Shown here: one piece after another, positions 12,254 through 22,096 of the stretch | How positions within the stretch are numbered: position 1 is the first letter of the stretch | Layout: each line of letters starts with the position of its first letter | NCBI GenBank assembly: GCA_011319805.1 | Contig: SJRY01000116.1 | Location: forward strand, 1-33,063 | Reading direction: 5' to 3' | Source of the DNA: Macrocybe gigantea | Lineage: Eukaryota > Basidiomycota > Agaricomycetes > Agaricales > Callistosporiaceae | DNA length: 33,063 nucleotides | Notes under the pieces: model-generated | Databases searched by the model: none | Told to the model about the DNA's origin: nothing | Seen by the model: the letters and a program-made list of their open reading frames with translations, nothing else | Translations under genes and position numbers: made by a program

Positions 12254-13488
12254 TCAGTCCAGCTCGTCCAGTTCGCGGGCGTCAAGGACCTCGTCAAAGT
12301 CCCGCCTCTCTCTTTTGATCATCGTCTCTGAGCTGTTGGTTCGCTATTAAGAGCTGATCAACGCGTCCCAACGTCCCGCGGAGGGGAGAACGCCTTGAGA
12401 GATGATCGTCGCTGTGAAATAAACAAGTCAGCGACGACGGGGACAAAATGGCAATATTTTCTTTTGAGCGTGCCTCTCGAATTGTGAACGAGCCTCAAGT
12501 TCGTCCTCCCAATCCAACCCACGACGGGAAGGGGCGGCATTAGGATCAGCGGGCATAGGTGCGTCTCCAGATGGAGGTGCCACGCCCATCCGTTTCCTTT
12601 TATCAGCATCTCTGAGCCCTTGGTCCGCTATTAAGAGCTGACCAACGCGTCCCAATGTCCGCGGAGGGGAGAACGCCTTGAGAGATGATCGTCGCTGTGA
12701 AATAAACAAGTTAGCGATGACAGGGGACAAAAATGGCAATATTTTCTTTTGAGCGTGCCTCTCGAATTGTGAACGAGCCTCAAGTTCGTCCTCCCAATCC
12801 AACCCACGACGGGAAGGGGCGGCATTAGGATCAGCGGGCATAGGTGCGTCTCCAGATGGAGGTGCCACGCCCATCCGTTTCCTTTTATCAGCGTCTCTGA
12901 GCCCTTGGTCCGCTATTAAGAGCTGACCAACGCGTCCCAATGTCCCGCGGAGGGAGAACGCCTTGAGAGATGATCGTCGCTGTGAAATAAACAAGTTAGC
13001 GATGACAGGGGACAAAAATGGCAATATTTTCTTTTGAGCGTGCCTCTCGAATTGTGAACGAGCCTCAAGTTCGTCCACCCAATCCAACCCACGACGGGAA
13101 GTGGCGGCATTAGGATCAGCGGGCGGAGGAGCGCCTCCAGATGGAGGAGCCGTGTCCGCCTGTTTCGCTTGCCCGTCATATTTGTGCTGCGAGGAGTACC
13201 CCGAGGCCTTAAGGTGGCGATTGAGTTCCGGGCTGATGGAAAAACGCCTTGAGAGATGATCGTCGCTGCAGAGGTGAAATTAGTTATTGATTGCGACGGC
13301 AAACGCCTGCTATATAGCATCCATTCTTACCTGTCGCCGTACGATCGAGAGACAACAGTGCCTACCCTCCAATCGCGATGCTTACCGCGGGCTGCAAGGG
13401 CATCATCCCGGTTTGTGTTTATGGGTATGGCAGACACGACAGTCATGCCACCAAGGCAAGCAAGGACAGCTGCTTGTGAGTACTTCAT
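12254..13488 (-). CDS. Secreted tandem-repeat protein with dibasic sites (KEP-like candidate)
   Basis: Exon 1 (13488-13331) encodes a signal peptide, MKYSQAAVLACLGGMTVVSA, with likely cleavage before IPINTN. A 65-base intron (13330-13266) with good GTAAG and CTGCAG ends follows. Exon 2 runs open from 13265 to a stop at 12428, giving 331 aa in total. It holds about three copies of a ~95-aa unit. Each has KRKR before MGVAPPSGDAPMPADPNAAP, then SRR, GLDWEDELEARSQFERHAQK with a second K, and a hydrophobic segment ending in QRR. Basic pairs between repeats are what Kex2 cleaves in fungal repeat precursors, so this is a candidate secreted-peptide precursor. A last, frame-shifted unit continues to a better-looking end (DEVLDARELDELD, stop 12254-12256). 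The exact C-terminus and any further introns are uncertain. Confidence 0.6.
12327..13267 (-). repeat. Tandem array, ~285-bp unit, three copies plus a partial one
   Basis: The landmark tctga..ttggt.cgctattaagagctga recurs at 12327, 12611 and 12896 (spacings 284 and 285). The block cgccttgagagatgatcg recurs in each copy and again near 13241, where it forms the start of exon 2. Copies are nearly identical but differ in homopolymer length within a ccc-g-c-gg-a-gggg tract: ccc/gggg, cc/gggg and ccc/ggg. The 285-bp period equals 95 codons. Confidence 0.85.
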
Positions 13489-14408
13489 ATCGGAGAAGCA
13501 GAAGAATTGTTTGTCGATATCAGACCAGCTGAAGGTGATACTCAGAACCTGCTGAGGTGTTGGGACTGTCGGAAACCCAAGCAAGCCTTATTTATATGGA
13601 ATGCAAATCATATTTCATATCGGTTCTGCGCGCCGAAACACTCGCCAAGATCTGATGCGATGGTCGTGGCGAATGCTGTGCGGTCATGATTTGACATGGA
13701 TGGAGCCAGTGATAATCTTGCGCTAGGCGTAGATGCTCTGCATCAAGACCGTCGTCCAAACTCCAAGGAGAGATAGTAAGGGTCGAAGGAGGCAAAATTA
13801 TCCTTTGAAGGTTTCAGCCGCCGCACTCGACTTTGAACAACGTTGAAACACAGGGTGAAATTTTCAGCCTCATGCTGAGGAAGAGGCGCATAAACAAGCG
13901 AGATGATGTAGCGATGCCACTTTGATTGATGTTGAGATGATACCTTCGAACATTTAAAATTGCGCCAAGCCAAGAGAAAATACAGACGTGTCAGAAACCA
14001 GATGAAAGCCAGCAGCAACTGCCGTGTGTCGGCTTGCTCTCTTGAGTGATGTAAGACCGAGGGCGGCTGAAAAGCTGTCGATGCAAGGACTGAAGTTACT
14101 GAAGCAAGTGTGGATCGACCTCATGAATAAAAATGAAACTGATGCTGGCTACTTTTGTACGTATTAGGTAATACCTGCCCCATGCCCGGGCCGCTCGCGT
14201 TTACGGGCGCAAGACAAAGGCCTTCATGTGCATTGCAGAGACATACGCATCTATCTATTTACCTAGGACACCTATCGCACCAAGTCCACACTCTACAACT
14301 ACCGGCTTGGAGGATTTATAGGGTTATAAGTAATGTAAAAATTACTGTATAACAGCCCAATCACCAGCCACGTTCTATAGCGCTTGAAATTTTGAAACCC
14401 CACCGATA
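13489..14408. other. Promoter-side spacer, no gene seen
   Basis: Apart from the TATA-like element, only short frames without family resemblance are visible. It is upstream of the secreted-repeat gene and downstream of the small protein at 14409-14819. Confidence 0.4.
13586..13600 (-). promoter_or_regulatory. TATA-box-like element of the secreted-repeat gene
   Basis: On the minus strand the sequence reads ccatataaataagg about 100 bases upstream of the ATG at 13488. Its position and sequence fit a TATA box of a strongly or conditionally expressed gene. Confidence 0.4.
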
Positions 14409-14819
14409 TCAGAGAATCGCGCGCGAGCTGCCGCCGAAGCCGAATGAAGAAGATAATGACCCGAATGCAGCTTCAAAATCTTTGCTCGGACGCGACGACG
14501 CGTTACTAGGGTGCGCCGAGTTTAGTGGCGCAGAGGATTTCTGAACCATCTGAGCGGACCTTTTAGGATGCGCACCGCGCGGAGACAAGGGTTTGGGAGG
14601 TTCGTAAGTTGAATAGAGATCTCTGAACGCGGTCTCAAAGTTCTTCTGCGTCTGCGTGAGGGGCGACGTCGAGTCACATGAAACCAAAGATGTCTTGGAA
14701 TGATGAGATGAGAAGAACGGGGAGACCCCAGCGGGATTCGTGGCTGGCGAGTCACAGAGAGTTCGTGACCTGCTCTGCGGCCCAAAGGAGTGAGTCACAG
14801 AGACCCGTGACCTCGTCAA
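14409..14819 (-). CDS. Small hypothetical protein (136 aa)
   Basis: A single uninterrupted minus-strand frame with a Ser/Pro-rich, low-hydrophobicity composition and no signal peptide or membrane span. Two related segments stand out: KNFETAFRDLYSTYE (residues ~61-75) and KDFEAAFGSLSSSFGFGG near the C-terminus. They look like two copies of an aromatic F-x-x-A-F motif. I know no function. It is divergent from the recombinase gene with only 208 bases between starts (14820-15027), so the two may share a promoter region. The start could be internal, because the N-terminal part corresponds to a short direct DNA repeat (gagtcacagaga... at ~14750 and ~14793). Confidence 0.4.
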   Translation of the reverse strand: MTRSRVSVTHSFGPQSRSRTLCDSPATNPAGVSPFFSSHHSKTSLVSCDSTSPLTQTQKNFETAFRDLYSTYEPPKPLSPRGAHPKRSAQMVQKSSAPLNSAHPSNASSRPSKDFEAAFGSLSSSFGFGGSSRAIL

Positions 14820-15027
14820 AGTCTGTTAGACCCTAGTACACTTCCCCCCTTCACGCGCCGGCGACGCCTCCTCCCTTTCCCCGCTATTTCTCTTCTTTCT
14901 CCACCTTTTTTCGTTCATATTTATTGTATTCGTATCGACTTCTATCTATTGGCGCCGTCGCTGGCGGCGGGTTCCAGCCCTGGATAAGGTACAGCCCGCC
15001 ATCACCCCACAACACGTCGCGTCACCT

Positions 15028-18000
15028 ATGGCAGCTGTCAACGAGATTCCGTCACCGCTCGCTGACACCAATCATCAGCCAGGCGCGTCGTCAAGCATGG
15101 CCGCTCTACTTCCGGCGATCAATCTGACTACGCAGGACCCCAAAACGCGTGTTGCGATTGTTGCAGCTCCCCTCCAGCAGGATGGTAGACCGGTTTCTGC
15201 CCGAGACGAATATGCTACGTACCTGTAAGTACCTTGCGTCATCTGTGGCATGCACATAATGCTCATCTATGCTCTCATTTCGTCTATCTAGCGAGTCGTG
15301 CAAGCTGAAGCAACCACTTCGAGATGCATTGTCCTCACTTGGAAGGACTGCGCCTGCCTCTGCCAATTGTGCCCGGCTTCGACAGCTGCTATTGGACCTC
15401 TGGTATGGAGCCTCCTTTTCTCTTTTCTTTTTTCTTGTTTCGTTGCTATCCCAGCTGATCCGATATGCAATCAGGTACCCAGGCGTGCCCATCAATGACC
15501 ACAGTGCGATGTCCGTCACACCTGCTCTCAATTTCGTGAGGACGGAAACCAGACTTGAAGACGGCAGCGCTGTGATTCCGGCCACATCGCCGCCACGGAC
15601 TCCTCTGCCCTCCCTCCGGATTCGTATCCCTCCGCGGCCTCATGATCACCAAATTCAGAATGCCAGATATCATGATCCCGATGGAGAAGGTGATGAAGAT
15701 GATGAAGCCGCTTTATTGGATCGATTTGACATTGACGGCACGGCTAATCAGCTTCTGGGCTCTAACCAGCTCGACGATGATGATAATGACGAGGGGTTCG
15801 ACATGGACAATGAGGATGAAGAGGACGATCTCATGCTGGGTGGCTCGCCAGAATTCCGTGACTTCCAACGGCGCACCCGTGTGGAGGCAGTGAAACGCGC
15901 CGAAGGAAACCGAAGGGCAGGGGGTCTGAAGACGCAAAGGGCGATGGTTCGCTATTGGCGGGTGAGTCTCGTCTTGCCATTCGATGACCGCCCATATAAT
16001 TTGCTGTTTACTGATATCGACTTTGCAGGAATTCGTGCAACAGGCACTGGAGAAGAAGCATATCAGGGATGATATCGTCGATGAACACTCACTCCTACTG
16101 TACATTAAGTATTCGGCCGAGCGATCCAAACGCACCCGGCGTGGCATTGACATCCCAGGAACATTCATTGGTGCAGTAGGTCCTTCTCAACAAATGCCGC
16201 CACTCTGTTTGACAATCTTTCTCCCAGTCACAGCTGAAAAAGCAGTTTTTTGGTGCTTTGCGAATTCGCAAGGAGCAAGAGGCGGAGGATCCAAAATTAT
16301 CCCACACACGTCCCGCAGCATCCATCAGGGTCTGGGATGCCATCAAGAATCGGATGGATGAGGCACTGAAGCGCATGCGAAGGTTTGCCCAAACATGCGA
16401 CGGTGTGAACAAGGCCCTGATCATTTTTGCAGAGGTTTGGTGCCCAACGAAGATGCACCAGATATTGTCCCAAACACAATGCTATCAGACATTGCCCAAC
16501 AAGAGCTCGATGCCATCTCCATTGCATTTTTGGAACATTGTGAGTGTAAGATGCTTCCTGTGTTGTGCTCCCGCCTATGCTACACTGATGGTGCATCTCA
16601 GTCCATGCTGTCATCAACGGCCACCTAGCTTGGACATGCCAACATGCAACTGGGAATCGGGGCGACGACATTCGTGAACTGAGGTTGCCAGAATTGCAAC
16701 CACACAAGATCCTGCATCCAAACAAGGAGACGCTCATTCCTGCAGTCCTTTGCTGCCAAGACGAGGACAAGGCAGGACGCCGCGACATGCGAACGGTATG
16801 GTGTCTGCGATAACACATTGGTCCATGTTTTATTAACCCCTTTTCAGACCGTGAATCCTGTATACAGCACACTCATTCCGCATCTGCATCCAGACAAGTG
16901 TCCGCTGGGTGCGCTGGGATTCTATCTGCATTATATACACGATGTCAAAGACTTGTCCGGTGTGCTGAGCATTGACTGGTCAAAAAATAGCAGCTGGCGA
17001 GAGGTCAGTTTGTCTATTGAGTGGCTATCGTCAGCTTATGTGCTGCCCTCCCTCAGATTCGAGTGCTTCGAAGTGAGAAGTCCCCTACCAAGCGGTATAG
17101 CGAGCGGGCCCTATACAACCTCTACGTTCAAGCCTTCAAAAAGGCTGGTTTCGAATCAACAATGAAAGTCCACCTGCCACGACACACCCTCGGGTATCAA
17201 CAGGAACGTCTTGGGTAGGCTATCCTCTCTGCAATTTGCTGTAAGATGAAAATAATGGAGGCAATCAATCAGTGTCGATGCGCAAGATACAGCAAAACTA
17301 GGATGGAAACGCAATGAGACCTATGCTGATACGTATGCGCCTGCCCTTGCCAAACCTGTGGGTCCCGATCGCTTGATGAATGTCTCACCCTTTTATATCC
17401 TTGACTATATGGGCAGGCAATTCTTGCAGCCCATGGATATAAAACACACGAGATTTATGACCCAGTTTGGAGGCGGGTATGTGTCCCTGAACAATTCCTT
17501 GCACTTGTTTGCCCCATGGCAGAACAATGGTATTCCGAACTCAAGGGTATGTTTCTGGTGCTTAGGATTATAGCTATGGACCTTTCTGACCTGACACTTT
17601 CCAAAGGGCGACAGAATCTGCGCGGTGCAGCAAATCACTGGTGGCTAGTGATGGACCTGCGTTTGTATGTATTTCAGGTAGGACCATCATTCCTTTCCTT
17701 CTGGTGCTCGTTCTGATATATATTCTTGCAGTGTGGTGCTGCCATTTATCAGCGCTGTCCTGACTCGGCACTTTTCAAGTTGCCTGCCTTGGCAGACCGC
17801 GATGTACAAAACTGGATGAAGACAACGTTTCCAACCGAACTGGCATTATTGCAGGCTCAAGCAGGGGACCCTGTTGACATATCTCGCCTTCAGGATCAGC
17901 TCATGCGCACAGCTCTTGAAGAAATGCGGGCTCAGATGCATAAAGCAAACATGGACAATCAACACATGTTGCAGTTGATGGAGTCAATGCAACGTCGGAC

Positions 18001-19166
18001 GGCTGTGCTTTCACCAGTGAAGGGTTTTACCTGGGATCAGTACAACCGGGTCGGTGAGTGCAGCAATCAATACTGACTTGCAGTGTGCTCATGTGCAAAA
18101 TATAGCCAGCCGCATGTCGACAAGGCAAACATCTGACGTGGTGATTGCCACACATCCATTAATGCAACGCTGCACGGAGGACGAGGTTGCTTTGATGCCC
18201 ACCACACCTGATGGTACTCTAGCAGACAGCGCAGGTTCTGCACCACCCCCACTCTGCTCTTCAGTTCATATAGATCTGCATTTACCTCCAATCACGGCAT
18301 TTTCAGAATCAGGTCCGTCAGGCTATTATTTTGTCTGTATGCCCGAAACTCATCATGCAAATCAGGCCAGCCAGCATTGCTATTTCCACCTTTTATCGGA
18401 CAAAAGTCAGTCTCATGGAATGATATCTTCCAACACGTCAAGAGACCAGAACTGCTATGGGAATGCTGGGGTCCGTCAAAAACCCTAGACCAATTCACGT
18501 TGGAGGAACTCTGGACCTGCTACAGCCTTGGTGAGCCTGTCCTGGATGAAAATGGGATTCAGACAAGCGTCAAGCCACCTCTCCGATTGGTTGAACAGCA
18601 TTTCCGATCGAAATGGCATGCACCAAGTCAAGTAAGGCCTGGGACCTGTATCTGACAAGTAACATGTTGATGCATTCTTTGCTAAGGCACGCAAGAAGTG
18701 GGAGCGCTTTCGTGAAATCCCTGAATGGATTGAAACCCAAACATCGCTAAAGAATTGTTCACCTCACCGGATTATTGATGACCTGGAAAGAATGCGTAGT
18801 GATGGTAAGCAGAGAAAAGGGCTGAATGCATTAATGAAAGATGTCAAGGTGCTTTGGTGTGAGAGTGTGCAACAGACGAAAGAAGCCATGGCACCTGGAG
18901 GAGCCTCTACCAATGGATTGAATGGGCCACCTAATACTGATAGTGGTTCAACTCTGGCACCGTCTGTCTCCAGCTCTTCCACTCTGGCACCTTCTACCTC
19001 CAGCTCCTCTGCTGGCACTGTAAGTACCCATCCTTTGGCCAAGAAACGACGTGCACCCCCACTTGATCCTCGGCGGCCGAAAAAGCCAAGACTTAAGACC
19101 TGTGGCCACTGGGGCTCATCTTCCGAATGTGTATTACTTGTTCCAGTAATTCCTATCCCATTGTAA
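15028..19166 (+). CDS. Crypton-like tyrosine recombinase with GCR1_C-like domain (1090 aa)
   Basis: Sixteen exons join without a stop: 15028-15224, 15292-15402, 15475-15961, 16029-16175, 16228-16382, 16433-16539, 16602-16795, 16848-17003, 17057-17214, 17273-17357, 17417-17546, 17607-17677, 17732-18053, 18106-18312, 18366-18631, 18687-19166. The sum is 1091 codons. In order: a disordered N-terminus, an acidic stretch (~185-225), a core-binding-like region (RYWREFVQQALEKKHI), then the recombinase core. It has box I TGNRGDDIREL (Arg ~421), HLPR (His557-x-x-Arg560) and a C-terminal Tyr (~588 or 592), so the R-HxxR-Y set is present. The Ndc10-like part continues through AAHGYKTHEIYDP and PEQFLALVCPMAEQWYSEL. 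A coiled-coil-like stretch (~710-760) and a GCR1_C-like DNA-binding domain follow (RLVEQHFRSKWHAP, then ARKKWERFREIPEWIE, ~905-945). A basic NLS (AKKRRAPPLDPRRPKKPRLK) is near the end. Fungal Cryptons pair exactly these domains. It could be a mobile element or a domesticated copy. Confidence 0.8.
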
Positions 19167-19187
19167 TACATTACTATCATGTTTCAG
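19020..19187 (+). other. Possible alternative intron fusing recombinase and nuclease frames
   Basis: A consensus donor GTAAGT begins at 19020, on a codon boundary of the recombinase's last exon. A tttcag acceptor ends at 19187. Removing these 168 bases deletes the stop at 19164 and the basic NLS. Reading then continues through TGT GAA AAA TCC ... ATA straight into the nuclease ATG at 19221, in frame and without a stop. Whether it is used is unknown. Confidence 0.4.
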
Positions 19188-19220
19188 TGTGAAAAATCCT
19201 TGTCTCAGCCTGTCGTGATA

Positions 19221-21201
19221 ATGGGCATCCATGGGCTGTGGTCGGTACGCTCAATTTGCAGCTTGTGTGTGATCTTCCAGGACTTGACCTGACGCATAGG
19301 TAGTGGCTGCTGCTGAACAGCGTACTTCATTTCTTGAATTTGTGACAGTAGAAGGATTCATTAGGAAGAATAACACAACGCGTGCTTTGCGCATTGGTGT
19401 AGACATCAGGCCAGCACTCCTCCGATATTAGTCTAACAAATGGTACTGACAATTTCATTCACGACGAGCAGTATCTGGCTTGACAGCTGCAATGCAGCAT
19501 TCCGCAGCATGCCTCTTCATGCCCATGCAGGACAGAATCCAGAATTGAGGGCACTGTTTTACAAAATGTGCCACCTCTTGGACTTACCTGTCATTGTCGT
19601 CTTTGTATTTGATGGCCCAGACCGTCCACCAATCAAGCGAGGTAAAAAAGTCATCATACAACCTCTCTGGCTCATCGACGCAACAAAGAATCTGATACGG
19701 GCCCTGGGATTCCACTGTCACGAGGTGAGATGCAGCAACTTGATATCTGGATCATACAAATCTGAGCTTTCCATCTATGTGACAAGGCACCTGGAGAAGC
19801 TGAGGCTGAGTTGGCTGCCCTCGGCCGAGAGGGCATTTTAGATGCTATCATAACTGAAGATAGTGATGCACTCATTTTCGGGGCACCATGTATAATCTGA
19901 AAGTGAGATTCATCTTCTCGTGTTTGCCCCAGACGGACGTAACATGTCCTGGAATGCTACAGCACAGGTCAAGACGAAATATCTATTTATACTTCTGATG
20001 TCATTGAATACGACAATGCTGTTGGGCTCAGCCTGGGTGGCCTGCTGCTCTTCGCGTTACTTTCAGGTGGCGACTATAGTTCTGGGCTGCATGGTTGTGG
20101 GCAGGCCATCTCTTATGAACTTGTCCGGCATGGTTTCGGTGATGACCTTTTGTCAGTCATCAAAGAAAAAGATCCCAAGGATCCTGGAGAGCTCGCGGTG
20201 CTCCTCACACAGTGGCGAGAACAGCTTCGAGCCGAGTTAGAGACCAATGCGAGTGGCTTTCTGAAAGCCACCCATCCCAAGGTCGCCGGTGCCATCGATG
20301 AAAACTTTCCTGACTATGAGGTTTTGAAGTATTACACACACCCAGTCCAGTCCCAATCTCCCTCAGACTTTCAGAATGCTTGGATGCACCAAGAGCCCGA
20401 CATTCATCGCATCGCCAAGCTCTGCAACCAATACTTTGGATGGCAGGCTGGCGCCGAGCTCTCAGACAAGCTACGAGGTGCTCTTTGGAGTGGCACTTTT
20501 TGCAGCATGCTCATCGAGGTGATTTGAACCACCTGAAAAATCCAAGAGTGTACTCATTGACTTTTTAGCCTACACGTCTTTTCGATCCAGAGCGCAATGT
20601 CCTAGCTACACCCACCATGCAAACAAAAATCCTCAGCATGTGTGACGGGCGAAAATCGTCCTGTGCCAAGGTGGACACTGTTCGTGTCCTCATTTCTACT
20701 GACAACTATAAAGCTCTGGTTGGAGCCGCTGACATCTCTCTCTACCTACCTGCCAAGCCTGTGCAACCTGTAGAGGTTGAGATGCCAAGGGTGATGGTTG
20801 CAGCCGCCGTCGGTGATGCAGCGATGAACTGCCACCTAAAGACACCCAAGTCAAAGCATCAGAAATCAGTGAGTGGAAGCCTTTCCTCAGCAGCACCCAC
20901 CAGTCCATTCACAGCAGCGATGCAGGCCCGTGCCGGAACCAGTCGGTCACACGTTTCTGCCACAGAACATGGCCAGGCAGACCAGGGCTTTGTGCTCGTT
21001 GAGGACGCGGTGGAAATCTCGGGTTCTGCTGCTGCAGGAACGTCGGCAGGTTCTCGGAAACATGAACCCGAGGTGATCGACCTTACACTCGATGACGACA
21101 ACAACAACAACATGCCGGAAGCGCCTAGTTCAGTTGCCGTTGGAATGTCAGCAACTTCCCCGAGGCAGGAACCCGAGGTCATCGACCTTACCAGTGACTG
21201 A
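19221..21201 (+). CDS. XPG/Rad2-family PIN nuclease with C-terminal SIM-like motifs (557 aa)
   Basis: Exons 19221-19244, 19300-19409, 19472-19724, 19787-19889, 19968-20518 and 20569-21201 give 558 codons. The N-terminus MGIHGLW is the Rad2-family start. Further family marks are VDIS-IWL, VFVFDGPDRPPIKRGK, APGEAEAELA, DAIITEDSDALIFGA and LSGGDYSSGLHGCG (the helix-two-turn-helix side). All expected acidic active-site residues are present. Such enzymes cut branched DNA (FEN1, GEN1/Yen1, Rad2). The C-terminal ~130 residues are disordered and carry two copies of EPEVIDLT followed by acidic or Ser residues (515-520 and 550-555), typical SUMO-interaction motifs. Oddities: the intron after 19409 starts with GC (gccagc), and 19890-19967 must be removed to avoid in-frame TGA and TAA. 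If that segment is really exon, the gene carries two nonsense changes. The start lies 54 bases after the recombinase stop. Confidence 0.7.
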
Positions 21202-21241
21202 TTTGGGCCGAGAAACTGCCCAGCTCCGGGCGATGCAACAT

Positions 21242-21263
21242 GTATTATTATTATTATTATTTA
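21242..21263. repeat. (TTA)n microsatellite
   Basis: About six to seven TAT/TTA triplets in a row just after the nuclease stop codon. It probably lies in the 3' untranslated region. Confidence 0.8.
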
Positions 21264-21997
21264 CTCTTCCTGTATGGTTTGTGTAGTCCATCGAAGAATA
21301 CTTCTCTCTTCCCCCGATTGCAGGAGAGCCTGAGCGTCGCCGCCATGAGGGGAGGGGAGGAGCATGGACCAAATGCATGCACTGACCCGTTGGCAATGAC
21401 CGGTAGAAGGCACGAATGAAGAGCAGCCTGCAACCATCGGCCGAACACCGTTCGGTGCCTCGCATGACCCGGCATCGACGAGCTTTAGCAAGCACTGTAC
21501 TTTGGGACACAGTTCTTGTAGACCGGCGTCCGATAGCTATGCATATCACGCACCGTTGGAGCAGGGCCATGTTCCGGGCACACATGAGCGACGCAACGGT
21601 ATGGCGCGACGAAGCAGCCGCCGTGCTTCGGCCAGCCGGGGTGGGCCAGCGCGGCAGGCATCCCCCTTTCGCTTGCATGCTGGTGTGGAAGGCTGTCAGT
21701 TTTCTCCCCCTTTTGGGACTCCGAGGCCATGCGACCAAACTCACCTCGACACGACATACATCGGGAACGGCAGCACCGGGAGGAGAAACTGCGCTTGAAC
21801 CCGCTTTTCCCGGCTTCCCTTGAGCCCAAACACAAACTAGGATGCCCATTTTCGGCCGTGTAGTGGAGACATCGCGGAGGTCAGAAGTCGGCAGCGGAGT
21901 GGGCAGTTGGCGGCCAGTAGAACTCCGCTCGAGCGGCCGGCACCGCTGACCTGCCAAACGTTGTGACCCAGGCGTGCCAGAGGCGCTGTGACCAGTG

Positions 21998-22032
21998 GAG
22001 CCGGTGGAGAGCGGTGGAGTGGGGTGGAGACG
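21998..22032 (+). repeat. GGTGGAG short tandem repeat
   Basis: The heptamer-like motif (g)gtggag occurs four times with short spacers (gtggagcc, ggtggagagc, ggtggagtgg, ggtggagacg). This makes a purine-rich minisatellite. Confidence 0.6.
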
Positions 22033-22073
22033 ATGCGTTTGAATGGAGGCCCGCTCGGGCGAACACGGGCCGT

Positions 22074-22096
22074 CGCTGAGTCAGCTGAGTCAGCGG
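22074..22096. promoter_or_regulatory. Tandem TGAGTCA (AP-1/Gcn4-type) motifs
   Basis: The sequence gctgagtcagctgagtcagc contains two TGAGTCA sites in tandem. TGA(C/G)TCA is the classic site for bZIP factors such as Gcn4/Cpc1. No clear target gene is adjacent, so a function is speculative. A further tgactca lies near 26962 between the methyltransferase and polymerase genes. Confidence 0.3.

Noticed and set aside
12327..13267. Tandem array considered as a CRISPR or satellite
   Set aside because: The unit is ~285 bases with no short-repeat/unique-spacer pattern. It keeps a translated frame and is an exon of a secreted-protein gene.
17477..17522. GTATGT..GGCAG considered as an intron in the recombinase
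   Set aside because: Splicing it breaks the frame. Placing the intron at 17358-17416 instead gives the expected family sequence straight through this segment (PEQFLALVCPMAEQW).
21148..21957. Long minus-strand open frame (269 codons)
   Set aside because: It overlaps the real nuclease C-terminus, contains a poly-Asn run that is only the antisense of the TTA microsatellite, and shows no domain. GC-rich DNA gives such frames by chance.
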